64,000 bases of DNA from Rubritepida flocculans DSM 14296 (GCF_000425365.1 NZ_AUDH01000005.1:1-64000); one strand, 5' to 3'; positions 27,431 through 35,649 are shown, counted from the stretch's first letter. Program-made: numbers and translations. The notes: a model not told the origin generated them from the sequence alone.

Positions 27431-28009
27431 TCATCTGAGCCCGTCCTCGCCGATGATGCCCTCGACCGTCAAGCCGCCGATGCGCGGCAGCGGCCGCCCG
27501 CCATCGGTCAGCGCGAGGCAGAGCAGGATTTCGTCGCGCGCGGGCGCATCCGGCAGGCGGAACTCGATGGCGTCGAAATGGCTCCGCACATAGGCGGCGT
27601 CCTTGTGGCCGAGCGGGATGTCGATGGCCGCACCCGGCCCGCCGCGCTTCTTGGCGGAGGGGATCAGCGCCGGCCCCTTGCCCAGCGCGGCGCGCACCGG
27701 CGCGCCCATCTTGGGGTGCAGCAGGGCCGCGGCGTGCTCGAGCTCGCCCGCCTCGCCCACGATGGCCGCCTTGCCGAAGCTGTGCACCCTTGCGCCCTCG
27801 ATGCCGAGCGCGGCGATGGCGCGCGCGGCGAGTGCGGCACCCAGCTCCGCCCCGGCCTCGATGAGGGGGGTGAGATCCTCGACATAGCGCCCGGCGAAGG
27901 GGTTCTCGATCACGCAGGCGGCGACGGCGCGGCGGATGGGGGGCGCGATCGCGCGCCCCGCCTCGCGCGCGGTCTCGTGGACCAGCACGGCCCAGGCGCG
28001 CGGGCTCAT
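27431..28009 (-). CDS. Amino-acid-synthesis family protein (DUF1185/PF06684)
   Basis: A 192-residue protein of the AA_synth (DUF1185) family, whose biochemical role is not established. Visible family features are a central VIENPFAGRYVEDLTPLIEAGAELG segment, GKAAIVGEAGELEHAAALLHPKMG and the C-terminal block with IPLGHKDAAYVRSHFD. The start overlaps the enamidase-like stop as ATGA, so the two are made together. It therefore probably contributes to the same pathway, perhaps acting on the ring-opened product; this is inference. Confidence 0.75.
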   Translation of the reverse strand: MSPRAWAVLVHETAREAGRAIAPPIRRAVAACVIENPFAGRYVEDLTPLIEAGAELGAALAARAIAALGIEGARVHSFGKAAIVGEAGELEHAAALLHPKMGAPVRAALGKGPALIPSAKKRGGPGAAIDIPLGHKDAAYVRSHFDAIEFRLPDAPARDEILLCLALTDGGRPLPRIGGLTVEGIIGEDGLR

Positions 28010-29166
28010 GCCCGCAGCTCCGGGATGCGCGCGGCGGGGGGCGTGTTGCGGCTGCGGCCGCAGACGATCTTCCCGTCCACGATCACCATGCCGATGCCGG
28101 GCAGCTCGCCCTCCATGAAGGCCTCGGCCGCGTCGCGCCCCGCGCCGCCGATGGGCGCGTCCAGCAGCACGAGATCGGCCGCCCGCCCGGGCGCGATCAC
28201 CCCCGCCTCGATCCCGCGCCAGCGCGCGGTGTTGCCGCCCGCCGCCGCGATGGCGAGGCCCGGATCGAGCCCGCCGACCGAGCACAGGAGGGAGATGGTC
28301 CGCAGCACGCCGAGCGGCTGCACGCCCGAGCCCGCGGGGCTGTCCGTGCCGATCACCAGCCGGTCGAGCCGCCCCATCTCGCGCAGCACGCCCAGCGCAT
28401 GCAGCGCGTTGCGCGGGTTGCCGTTGTGCACCACCTCGATGGCGCGGGAGGTGCCCTCGATGACCTTCGTCAGCTCCGCGCGCGGCAGCGAGGTGGGCCC
28501 GCCATTGATGTGCGCCACGATGTCGGCGTCCGCGGCGATGACCACCGGCGCGGCCATGAGGTTCGAGCCGGCGATGGAGGGCCCGCCGCAGTGGATCATG
28601 GCGTTGAGCCCGGCGGCGCGCACCCAGCCCATCACCTGCGCCACCTCCGCCTCGTCCTTGACGGTGCCGAGGCCGAACTCGCCCACGAAGCGCACCCCGG
28701 CCGCGGCCATCTCGGCGTAGTCGGCCTCGGTGAGGCCGCGCTCGGGCACCGGCGCGCCGGCCAGCACCCGCGCGCCCATGGGCCGGAAGGCCGAGAAGGC
28801 GCGCTGCGCGGCGATGGCGAGCGCCTTCACCCCCACGGGATCCTTCGGCCGGCCGGGCAGATGCACCTCGCCCGCGCTGATCAGCGTGGTGGTGCCGCCA
28901 TGCACCATGCCCTCGATCCAGCCGAGCTGGTTCTGCCGCGGCGTCCAGTCGCCGAAGGCGGGGTGCACGTGGTTGTCGATCAGCCCGGGCATGACGGCGC
29001 AGCCCTGCGCCTCGATCACCTCCGCGCCCTCGGCGTCCATCTCCGCGGCGCGGCCGATGGCGGCGATGCGGCCCTGCTCGATCAGGATCGCGTCCGCCTC
29101 GAGGCGCGGGGCGGCGATGTCGCCCGAGAAGACGAGTCCGAGCCCGCGCAGCAATGTCCGTGTCAT
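28006..29166 (-). CDS. Enamidase-like cyclic amidohydrolase
   Basis: A 386-residue amidohydrolase-superfamily protein. Metal ligands are expected at His66 and His68 (IDNHVHPAFGDW), with further His in MIHCGGPSI and AHINGGPTS and an Asp in GTDSPAGSG near residue 275. The sequence pattern resembles enamidase of Eubacterium barkeri, which opens 1,4,5,6-tetrahydro-6-oxonicotinate to 2-formylglutarate with release of ammonia. The 6-hydroxynicotinate-reductase-like gene a few kilobases away on the other strand supports this reading. It is the first gene of the minus arm, starting 63 nt from the divergent operon. Another cyclic-imide or dihydroorotase-type substrate is the alternative. Confidence 0.72.
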   Translation of the reverse strand: MTRTLLRGLGLVFSGDIAAPRLEADAILIEQGRIAAIGRAAEMDAEGAEVIEAQGCAVMPGLIDNHVHPAFGDWTPRQNQLGWIEGMVHGGTTTLISAGEVHLPGRPKDPVGVKALAIAAQRAFSAFRPMGARVLAGAPVPERGLTEADYAEMAAAGVRFVGEFGLGTVKDEAEVAQVMGWVRAAGLNAMIHCGGPSIAGSNLMAAPVVIAADADIVAHINGGPTSLPRAELTKVIEGTSRAIEVVHNGNPRNALHALGVLREMGRLDRLVIGTDSPAGSGVQPLGVLRTISLLCSVGGLDPGLAIAAAGGNTARWRGIEAGVIAPGRAADLVLLDAPIGGAGRDAAEAFMEGELPGIGMVIVDGKIVCGRSRNTPPAARIPELRA

Positions 29167-29229
29167 GCAAGCCTCCCCAAGGGCCGCGGGGAGCGTAGTT
29201 TCCGATTGAGCGGCGCGCCAAGGGGCCGC
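29167..29229. promoter_or_regulatory. Divergent control region of the N-heterocycle locus
   Basis: These 63 nt separate the start codons of the two arms and should carry both promoters. On the minus strand TTGGCG (29221-29216) and TACGCT (29197-29192) are spaced 18 nt, a plausible sigma70-type promoter for the enamidase arm. For the plus arm only AAGGGG, the ribosome site, is obvious. No regulator gene lies in either arm, so the controlling factor must be elsewhere. Confidence 0.35.
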
Positions 29230-30015
29230 ATGCTCCGACGAAACGAAATGGAGCGGACGAGGTTGGGGAACTATTGGCGGCCCGCGACGCTGGAGGCGGC
29301 GCTGCGGATTCTCGTGGAGCAGGCGCCGCGCCTCCTGGCCGGCGGCACCGATGTCTATCCGGCGCTGACCCAGGCGGCCGCCTGGGGGGCGGCCCCCGCG
29401 CCGGCGCTGCTCGACCTCACGGGCATCGCCGCGCTGCGCGGGGTGACGCGCACGGGCGGGACGTGGCGCATCGGCGCCCTCACCCCCTGGGCGGTGCTGC
29501 GCGACGCGCCGCCCGCCCCGGGCTTCCGCGCCCTGGCCGAGGCGGCGGCGCAGGTGGGCGGGCGGCAGATCCAGGCGCGCGGCACCATCGGGGGCAATCT
29601 CTGCAACGCCTCGCCCGCGGCCGATGGCGTGCCGCCGCTGCTGATCCTCGACGCGGCGGTGGAGCTCGCCTCGCCCCGGGGCCTGCGCGTCCTGCCGCTG
29701 CGGGAGTTCCTGCCGGGCGCGCGGCGCACGGCCCGCGCGGCGGATGAGATCGTGACGGCCATCCTCGTTCCCGTGGCGGCGGCGGAGGCGCCCTCGGTGT
29801 TCCTCAAGCTCGGCGCGCGGGCGCATCTCGTCATCTCCATCGCCATGGTCGCGGCCAGCGCGAACGGGCGGGTGGCGGTGGGGGCCTGCTCGGAGGTGGC
29901 GCGGCTGTGGGAGGAGGGGCTCGCGCCCATCGACGATGTGCGCGCGAGCGCCGCCTATCGCCGCGCCGCGGCCGAGGAGCTGGTGGCGCGGGCGCGCGCG
30001 AGGCTCGCCGCATGA
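29230..30015 (+). CDS. Molybdenum hydroxylase FAD-binding subunit (CoxM-like)
   Basis: A 261-residue FAD subunit. The family features are NYWRPATLEAALRIL at the N-terminus, RLLAGGTDVYPAL (FAD pyrophosphate loop) and QARGTIGGNLCNASPAADG (second FAD loop), followed by a small C-terminal domain. It passes electrons from the molybdopterin enzyme to an acceptor. ATG 29230 is preceded by AAGGGG at 5 nt; ATG 29248 is possible. It is coupled by ATGA to the fused catalytic subunit, together forming a second hydroxylase distinct from the one on the minus arm. Confidence 0.87.
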   Translation: MLRRNEMERTRLGNYWRPATLEAALRILVEQAPRLLAGGTDVYPALTQAAAWGAAPAPALLDLTGIAALRGVTRTGGTWRIGALTPWAVLRDAPPAPGFRALAEAAAQVGGRQIQARGTIGGNLCNASPAADGVPPLLILDAAVELASPRGLRVLPLREFLPGARRTARAADEIVTAILVPVAAAEAPSVFLKLGARAHLVISIAMVAASANGRVAVGACSEVARLWEEGLAPIDDVRASAAYRRAAAEELVARARARLAA

Positions 30016-32636
30016 TCCGCCTGACCGTGAACGGCGCGCCGCGCGCGCTCGATCTGCCGGGCGGGACGCGGCTTTCCGCCGCGCTGCGCGAGACGCTGGG
30101 GCTGACGGGCACCAAGATCGGCTGCGACGCCGGGGATTGCGGCGCCTGCACCGTGCTGATCGACGGCGCCCAGGCCTGCGCCTGCCTCACCCCGCTCGGC
30201 CAATGCGAGGGGGCGCGGGTGGAGACGGTGGAGGGCCTGGCCGCCACCCCCGAGGGGCGGGCGCTGATCGCGCGCTTCCACGCCGCGGGCGCGGCACAAT
30301 GCGGCATCTGCACGCCCGGCATGCTGGTGGCCGCGACCGAGCTGCTGCGCGCCAACCCCGCGCCCTCGGAGGCGGAGGTGGAGGCGGCGCTGGGCGGCGT
30401 GCTCTGCCGCTGCACCGGCTATCGGCGCATCATCGAGGCGGTGCGCGGCGCGGGGCCGGCGGCCGAGCCGGGGGCGGTGGGGGCGCGGCTGCCGCGGCTC
30501 GACGGCGCGGCCAAGCTCGACGGAAGTGCCCGGTTCGGGGCCGATCTCGCCCCGGCCGATGCGCTCTGGCTCAAGGCCGTGCGCTCGCCGCACGCCCATG
30601 CGCGCTTCGTCCTGCCCGACATCCCGGCCTTCCTGGCCGCCCATCCCGGCATCCGCGCGGTGCTGACGGCGCGCGACGTGCCGGGGCGCAACGGCTACGG
30701 CATCTATCCGCACATCAAGGACCAGCCCGTCTTCGCCGAAGGCGAGGCCCTTTATCGCGGCGACGCGGTGGCCGCGCTGGTGGGCGCGCGCGAGGCCGTC
30801 GAGCGCGCGGAACTGCCCGTGGCCTGGACGCCGCTGCCCGCCCGTCACGACCCCGAGGCCGCGCTCGGCGGCCCGCCGCTGCACGCGGCCTTCCCGGACA
30901 ATGTGCTGGCCGAGGGGCTGGTGCGCCGCGGCGATCCGGAGGCCGCCTTCGCCGCCGCCGCACATGTCGCGGAGGGCGCCTTCCGCACGAGCTTCGTCGA
31001 GCACGCCTACATCGAGCCCGAAGCGGGCTTCGCGCGGCGAATCGGCGAGCGCATCGAGATCTGGTGCGCCACCCAGGCCCCGGCGATGGACCGCGAGGAG
31101 GTGGCGGGCGTGCTCGGCCTGCCGCTCGAGGCCGTGCGCATCATCCCGAGCCATTGCGGCGGCGGCTTCGGCGGCAAGCTCGATGCGGGGATGCAGCCCA
31201 TGCTCGCCGTCGCCGCCTGGGTCCTCGACCATCCCGTGCGCGCCGTCTGGTCGCGGCCCGAGAGCATGGCCGCCAGCACCAAGCGCCACCCCGCGCGCAT
31301 CGCGGCGCGCGCCGCCTGCGACGCGGAGGGCCGCCTGCTCGCGCTCGACTTCGAGGGGCTCTACGACACGGGCGCCTATGCCTCCTGGGGGCCGACGGTG
31401 GCGGGGCGCGTGCCGGTGCACGCCACCGGGCCCTATCGCGTGCCGCATGTGCGGGCGCGGGCGCGGGCGGTGTTCACGCACCAGCCGCCCTCGGGCGCCT
31501 TCCGCGGCTTCGGCGTGCCCCAGGCGGCGGTGGCGCAGGAGGCGCTCTACGACCGCCTGGCCGACGCCTGCGGCATGGACCGGCTGGAGTTCCGCATCCT
31601 CAACGCGCTGACGCCGGGCGACGTGACGGCGACGGGCCAGCGCCTCGCCCATTCCGTGGGCCAGCGCGAGTGTCTCGAGGCGCTGCGCCCGCGCTGGGCG
31701 GCGCTGCGCGCGGAGGCCGCGCGCCGCAACGCGGCCGGCGGGCCCTGGCGCCATGGCGTGGGGGTGGCGGGCATGTGGTACGGCATCGGCAACACCGGCA
31801 TGTCCAACCCCTCGGAGATGCGGCTGATCCTGGGCGCGGATGGCCGGCTCTCCTTCCGCAACGGGGCGGTGGACATCGGCCAGGGCAGCGCCACCGTGCT
31901 CGCCCAGATCGTGGCGGAGGCGCTCGGCCTGCCGGTCGTGGCCATCGCCCAGATCCATGGCGACACGGCGCTCACCCCCGATGCGGGCAAGACCAGCGCC
32001 TCGCGCCAGACCTTCGTCTCGGGCCGCGCGGCGCTGGCCGCGGCCCTGGACCTGCGCGCGAAGCTCAACGGCGCGCTGGGCTGGGACGGGGCGCGGGTGA
32101 CGGTGAACGGCGAGCCCTATGCCGGGCCGGGGCTCGAGGGCCATGGCCGTTTCGACCCGCCCACCGTGCCGCTCGACGCGGAGGGCCAGGGCACGCCCTA
32201 CGCCACCTACGGCTTCGCGGCGCAGCTCTGCGCGCTGGCGGTGGATGTGCGGCTTGGCACGGTGCGGCTCGAGCGCTTCGTCGCCGCGCATGACGTGGGG
32301 CGCGCGATCAACCCCACGCTGGTGGAGGGGCAGATCCATGGCGGGATCGCCCAGGGCATCGGGCTCGCGCTGATGGAGGAATACATCCCCGGCCGCACCG
32401 AGAACCTGCACGACTACCTGATCCCCTCCTTCGGCGATGTGCCGCCCATCGAGTGCATCCTGATCGAATCGCCCGAACCGCTCGGGCCCTATGGCGCGAA
32501 GGGGGTGGGCGAGCCCGCGCTGGTCGCCACCGCGCCGGCCATCCTCTCCGCCATCCGCGACGCGACGGGCGCGCAGATCGCGCATCTGCCCGCCCTGCCG
32601 CACCGTGTGCTGGAGGCGCTTGGCCATGGCCGATAG
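30012..32636 (+). CDS. Fused [2Fe-2S]-molybdopterin hydroxylase subunit
   Basis: An 874-residue fusion of two subunits that are usually separate. Residues 1-155 form the ferredoxin-like small subunit with Cys38, Cys43 and Cys46 and the second cluster CGICTPG and CRCTGY. After a short linker, residues from about 165 form the molybdopterin subunit with CGGGFGGKLDAG, SGAFRGFGVPQAAVAQ, VDIGQGSATVLAQI and GAKGVGEPALVATAP. It would hydroxylate an N-heterocycle or aldehyde using water. The fusion, plus a separate FAD subunit, differs from the XdhAB-type pair on the other arm. Substrate assignment to nicotinate or its analogue rests on the adjacent reductase gene. Confidence 0.85.
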   Translation: MIRLTVNGAPRALDLPGGTRLSAALRETLGLTGTKIGCDAGDCGACTVLIDGAQACACLTPLGQCEGARVETVEGLAATPEGRALIARFHAAGAAQCGICTPGMLVAATELLRANPAPSEAEVEAALGGVLCRCTGYRRIIEAVRGAGPAAEPGAVGARLPRLDGAAKLDGSARFGADLAPADALWLKAVRSPHAHARFVLPDIPAFLAAHPGIRAVLTARDVPGRNGYGIYPHIKDQPVFAEGEALYRGDAVAALVGAREAVERAELPVAWTPLPARHDPEAALGGPPLHAAFPDNVLAEGLVRRGDPEAAFAAAAHVAEGAFRTSFVEHAYIEPEAGFARRIGERIEIWCATQAPAMDREEVAGVLGLPLEAVRIIPSHCGGGFGGKLDAGMQPMLAVAAWVLDHPVRAVWSRPESMAASTKRHPARIAARAACDAEGRLLALDFEGLYDTGAYASWGPTVAGRVPVHATGPYRVPHVRARARAVFTHQPPSGAFRGFGVPQAAVAQEALYDRLADACGMDRLEFRILNALTPGDVTATGQRLAHSVGQRECLEALRPRWAALRAEAARRNAAGGPWRHGVGVAGMWYGIGNTGMSNPSEMRLILGADGRLSFRNGAVDIGQGSATVLAQIVAEALGLPVVAIAQIHGDTALTPDAGKTSASRQTFVSGRAALAAALDLRAKLNGALGWDGARVTVNGEPYAGPGLEGHGRFDPPTVPLDAEGQGTPYATYGFAAQLCALAVDVRLGTVRLERFVAAHDVGRAINPTLVEGQIHGGIAQGIGLALMEEYIPGRTENLHDYLIPSFGDVPPIECILIESPEPLGPYGAKGVGEPALVATAPAILSAIRDATGAQIAHLPALPHRVLEALGHGR

Positions 32637-34113
32637 GACGGAGCAATTCGGCGCGCGCGAGGGGACGGAGGGCATCGTGCGCTGCGACGCCTGCCCGGTG
32701 CTCTGCCGCATCAGGCCCGGCCGCGCCGGCGCCTGCCACCGCTACGCCAATGAGGGCGGGCGGCTGGTGCGGACCGATCCGCTGGTGCTGCTCACCCGCA
32801 CGGTGGAGGCCGCGGAGCCCGTGGTGCCCTTCCTCGAGGGCGCGGAGGAATGGGCGGGCGAGCTTGCCCCGCGCGAGCAGGTCTTCGTCACCGCCATCGG
32901 CGCGGGCACCACCTATCCGGACTACAAGCCCGCGCCCTTCATCGTCAGCGCCCGCCATGAGGGGGTGGACACGGTGACGGTCGTCACCGAGGGCATCTTC
33001 AGCTACTGCGGCCTCAAGGCGAAGATCGACACCGACCGCCATCTCGGCCCCGAGGCCGCGCCGGTGCGCCATGAGGGCGAGCAGATCGGCCATGTCACCA
33101 CCGCCGAATACGGCTCGCAGATGCTCTCGCTCGGCGGCGTGCGCCACCTCACGGGCGGCTCGAAGCGCGAGGGGCAGGTGACCTGCGCCGCGCTGCTCGC
33201 CCTCTGCCGGAAGGAGGCGATCGAGGTCGAGATCGAGGGCGGCGCGCGCCTTGTGCTGCAGGCCGGCGCCGCGCCCATCGTCAACGGCGTGCGCGAGAGC
33301 CGCATGCGCGTGGGCTGCGGCAGCGCGGCCATCGGCATCTTCGCCCAGCAATGGCACGGCCATGTGGACGAGGTGGTGGTGCTGGACGACCACATCACCG
33401 GCGTGCTGACCGAGCACCAGGCGGGGAAATGCCTCGGGATGCGCCCCTCCGGGCTGCGCGTGCGCGGCCGGCGCTCCACCCCCGGGCGCTATTTCCAGGT
33501 GGCGCATCCCGGCGCGGGCTGGGGCGGGACGGACATCACCGATCCGCTCTCGGTCATCGAGGGCTTCGACCCCAAGCAGGCCTGGCCCGGCATGCGCGTG
33601 CTGATGACCAGCACGACGGGCGAGGACGCGCTGTGGTTCGAACTCGACGAGGCGCTGCGCCCCGTCCCGCGCCCCATGCCCGAGGCGGTGGCGCGCACCG
33701 TCGCGCGCATCGGCGAGAACTGCGAGCCGGCGATGACCTCCATCCTCTTCATGGCCGGGGCGGGCGGGTCGCTGCGCGCGGGGGTGACGGAGAACCCCAT
33801 CCTGCTCACCCGCCGCGTGCAGCAGGGCGAGGTGCGCGTCACCATGGGCGGCGCGCCCTGCTATCTCTGGCCCGGGGGCGGCATCACCATCATGGCGGAT
33901 GTGCTGCGCATCCCCGACAACGCCTTCGGGCATGTGCCCACGCCCGCCCTGGTCGCGCCCATCGAGTTCACCATGCGCGCCGATCTCTACGCCGCGCTCG
34001 GCGGGCATGTGGAGCACGCGCTGCCGCTTGCGGAACTGCTCGCGCGGCACGCGGCGGAGAGCGAGAGCGCGCCCTGGCCTGCCGCCAATCCCTGGCCCGA
34101 GGCCCCGAGATGA
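32626..34113 (+). CDS. 6-hydroxynicotinate reductase-like iron-sulfur protein
   Basis: A 495-residue cytoplasmic protein. The N-terminus has Cys20, Cys23, Cys27 and Cys37 (CDACPVLCR, then GRAGACHRY), a probable iron-sulfur site. The rest is a conserved single-family sequence with VTEGIFSYCGLKAKIDTD, CGSAAIGIFAQQWHGHVDEVVVLDDHITGV and a C-terminal block with GGGITIMADVL. From memory this matches the 6-hydroxynicotinate reductase family (EC 1.3.7.1), known from Eubacterium barkeri nicotinate fermentation and of similar length. It would reduce 6-hydroxynicotinate to 1,4,5,6-tetrahydro-6-oxonicotinate, the enamidase substrate. The start overlaps the preceding gene by 11 nt. The electron donor is not encoded here. 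Confidence 0.75.
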   Translation: MADRTEQFGAREGTEGIVRCDACPVLCRIRPGRAGACHRYANEGGRLVRTDPLVLLTRTVEAAEPVVPFLEGAEEWAGELAPREQVFVTAIGAGTTYPDYKPAPFIVSARHEGVDTVTVVTEGIFSYCGLKAKIDTDRHLGPEAAPVRHEGEQIGHVTTAEYGSQMLSLGGVRHLTGGSKREGQVTCAALLALCRKEAIEVEIEGGARLVLQAGAAPIVNGVRESRMRVGCGSAAIGIFAQQWHGHVDEVVVLDDHITGVLTEHQAGKCLGMRPSGLRVRGRRSTPGRYFQVAHPGAGWGGTDITDPLSVIEGFDPKQAWPGMRVLMTSTTGEDALWFELDEALRPVPRPMPEAVARTVARIGENCEPAMTSILFMAGAGGSLRAGVTENPILLTRRVQQGEVRVTMGGAPCYLWPGGGITIMADVLRIPDNAFGHVPTPALVAPIEFTMRADLYAALGGHVEHALPLAELLARHAAESESAPWPAANPWPEAPR

Positions 34114-35000
34114 TGGACGCCGCCGCCTGGCCGCCGCCGCAGCGGCAGCTTCTGCCCGATGGGCGGCTGCTGCTGGAGGACGGGCCGATCCGCCTCGTGA
34201 TCGGCTTGGAGGGCGCGCGGGCGGCGGTGCTGGAGGCGCGCGAGGCGGCGGCGCGCGCGCTGGAGGGCGTGCTGCCCGCCCTGGCCGAGGAGGTCGCGCT
34301 GCTGCGCCAGCCGCTCATGGGCCGCCCGCCCGCCGTGCGCCACCCCGTGGCGCGGCGCATGGTGGAGGCCGCCTGGCCCTATCGCGCGCATTTCGTCACG
34401 CCCATGGTCGCCGTGGCGGGGGCGGTGGCCGAGCATGTGCTGCTCGGGCTCACCGCCGTCCCGGGGCTCACCATGGCCTATGTGAACAATGGCGGCGACA
34501 TCGCCCTGCACCTCTCGGGGCAGGCGACGCTGCGCGTGGGCCTCGTGGAGCGGCCCGAGGCGGGGGCGCCCGATGGGCTGGCGGTGATCCGCGGCGGCGA
34601 TGCGGTGCGGGGCATCGCCACCTCGGGCTGGCGCGGGCGCAGCTTCTCGCGCGGGATCGCCGATGCGGTGACGGTGCTCGCCACCCGCGCGCCCGAGGCG
34701 GACGCCGCCGCGAGCCTGATCGCCAACGCGGTGGACGCCGAGCACCCGCTGATCCGCCGCGCGCCGGCGCAGAGCCTCGACCCGGACAGCGACCTGCGCG
34801 ACCTGCCGGTGACGGTGGATGTGGGCGCGCTGCCGCCCGAGATCGTGCACCTCGCCCTCGATCGCGGCGAGGCCTTCGCCGAGGGGCTGCTGGCGCGCGG
34901 GCTGGTGCTGGGCGCCTGCCTGCGCCTGCAGGGGCAGGTGCGGGTTCTGGGCGCCTCGGGCGCGCTGGTGAATTTCGGGCGCGAGGAGAGGCTCGGCTGA
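34110..35000 (+). CDS. UPF0280 (ApbE-like) family protein
   Basis: A 296-residue protein of the UPF0280 family, distantly related to the FAD:protein FMN transferase ApbE. Supporting segments are HFVTPMVAVAGAVAEHVL, MAYVNNGGDIALHLSG (an ApbE-like NxGGD motif) and ATSGWRGRSFSRGIADAVTVLA. No signal peptide or lipobox is present, so it is cytoplasmic, unlike classical ApbE. The start overlaps the reductase stop as ATGA and it is the last gene of the plus arm. It may mature a flavin centre on the reductase, which is inference; a role as an independent enzyme is possible. Confidence 0.72.
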   Translation: MMDAAAWPPPQRQLLPDGRLLLEDGPIRLVIGLEGARAAVLEAREAAARALEGVLPALAEEVALLRQPLMGRPPAVRHPVARRMVEAAWPYRAHFVTPMVAVAGAVAEHVLLGLTAVPGLTMAYVNNGGDIALHLSGQATLRVGLVERPEAGAPDGLAVIRGGDAVRGIATSGWRGRSFSRGIADAVTVLATRAPEADAAASLIANAVDAEHPLIRRAPAQSLDPDSDLRDLPVTVDVGALPPEIVHLALDRGEAFAEGLLARGLVLGACLRLQGQVRVLGASGALVNFGREERLG

Positions 35001-35145
35001 GCCGGGCGGCGTCCCATGCGGTCCTTCTCGCGCGCAGCCTGGGCGCCACCCGGGGCGGCGGGTCGCGCTGCGCCTTTAACAAAGTCATGCCAGCGGCCGC
35101 TGGCATGCGCCCCGGCCGTGCTATGCTGGGTCAGGTCAGGCGGGG
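35001..35145. other. Intergenic region carrying a family-1 repeat core
   Basis: The 145 nt between the UPF0280 gene and the repeat-protein gene hold the short family-1 palindrome (35086-35107) preceded by a degenerate tail. No clear terminator for the long upstream operon was seen. Just before the next start, CAGGCGGGG serves as its ribosome site. Confidence 0.5.
35071..35107 (-). repeat. Family-1 palindromic repeat, short copy
   Basis: The core 35086-35107 is a perfect 22-bp palindrome with half-site CATGCCAGCGG. It equals the two 15-nt arms of the long copies at 57 kb overlapped, with the 25-nt centre missing. The preceding CGCCTTTAACAAAGT resembles the reverse complement of the TTTGTTTTGGCGCG tail of the long copies, which sets the orientation. 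Confidence 0.75.
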
Positions 35146-35649
35146 ATGAGCATGGCGGAGCGCGATGATCGGCTGAGGCGGCGGCTTTTCGTGCTGCGCG
35201 CCGCGAGCGCGGGCGGCGCGGCCCTGGCCGCCCCGGCCTGGGCGCAGGGCACCAAGGCCGGGCGCAGCCCGCCCGCACCGCCGCAGGGCGGGCCCGCGCC
35301 CCCCTTCGGCGTGAGCGACGCCGACCCCGGCGACCCTCCCGGGCGCGGTCGCGGTACCGGCCCGCAGCCTCCGCGCAGCGGCCTGACCGACAGCGACCCC
35401 AACGACCCGCCGGGCCAGGGCCGGGGCGGCGGCGCCCCGGGCATGAGCGACGCCGACCCCGGCGACCCTCCGGGGCGCGGCCGTGGCGCCCGCCCGCCCG
35501 GCCAGGGCGTCAGCGACGCGGACCCCACCGATCCGCCGGGCCAGGGAAGGGGCGGCGCACCCCGCCCCCCCTCCGGCCCCACCGACACCGACCCGAGCGA
35601 CCCTCCCGGCCGCGGGCGCGGCGCGCCCCCGGGCGGAAAAGGGGCCTGA
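35146..35649 (+). CDS. Exported low-complexity protein with DxDPxDPPGxGRG repeats
   Basis: A 167-residue protein of unknown function. An arginine-rich start followed by LRAASAGGAALAAPAWAQG gives a Sec or Tat signal (cut near residue 34). The mature part has five imperfect repeats: SDADPGDPPGRGRG, TDSDPNDPPGQGRG, SDADPGDPPGRGRG, SDADPTDPPGQGRG and TDTDPSDPPGRGRG, separated by Pro/Gly linkers. The regular acidic triplets could bind divalent metal, but this is not the RTX nonapeptide. Two possible ATGs (35146, 35152) lie 6 nt apart. It is monocistronic between the heterocycle operon and the PepSY operon. Confidence 0.65.
   Translation: MSMAERDDRLRRRLFVLRAASAGGAALAAPAWAQGTKAGRSPPAPPQGGPAPPFGVSDADPGDPPGRGRGTGPQPPRSGLTDSDPNDPPGQGRGGGAPGMSDADPGDPPGRGRGARPPGQGVSDADPTDPPGQGRGGAPRPPSGPTDTDPSDPPGRGRGAPPGGKGA

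Noticed and set aside
32626-34113. Radical SAM reading of the N-terminal cysteines
   Set aside because: The spacing is C-x2-C-x3-C, not the radical SAM C-x3-C-x2-C, and no SAM-binding motifs follow.
35146-35649. RTX-type calcium-binding repeat protein
   Set aside because: The GGxGxDxUx nonapeptide is absent; the repeats are DxDPxDPPGxGRG instead.
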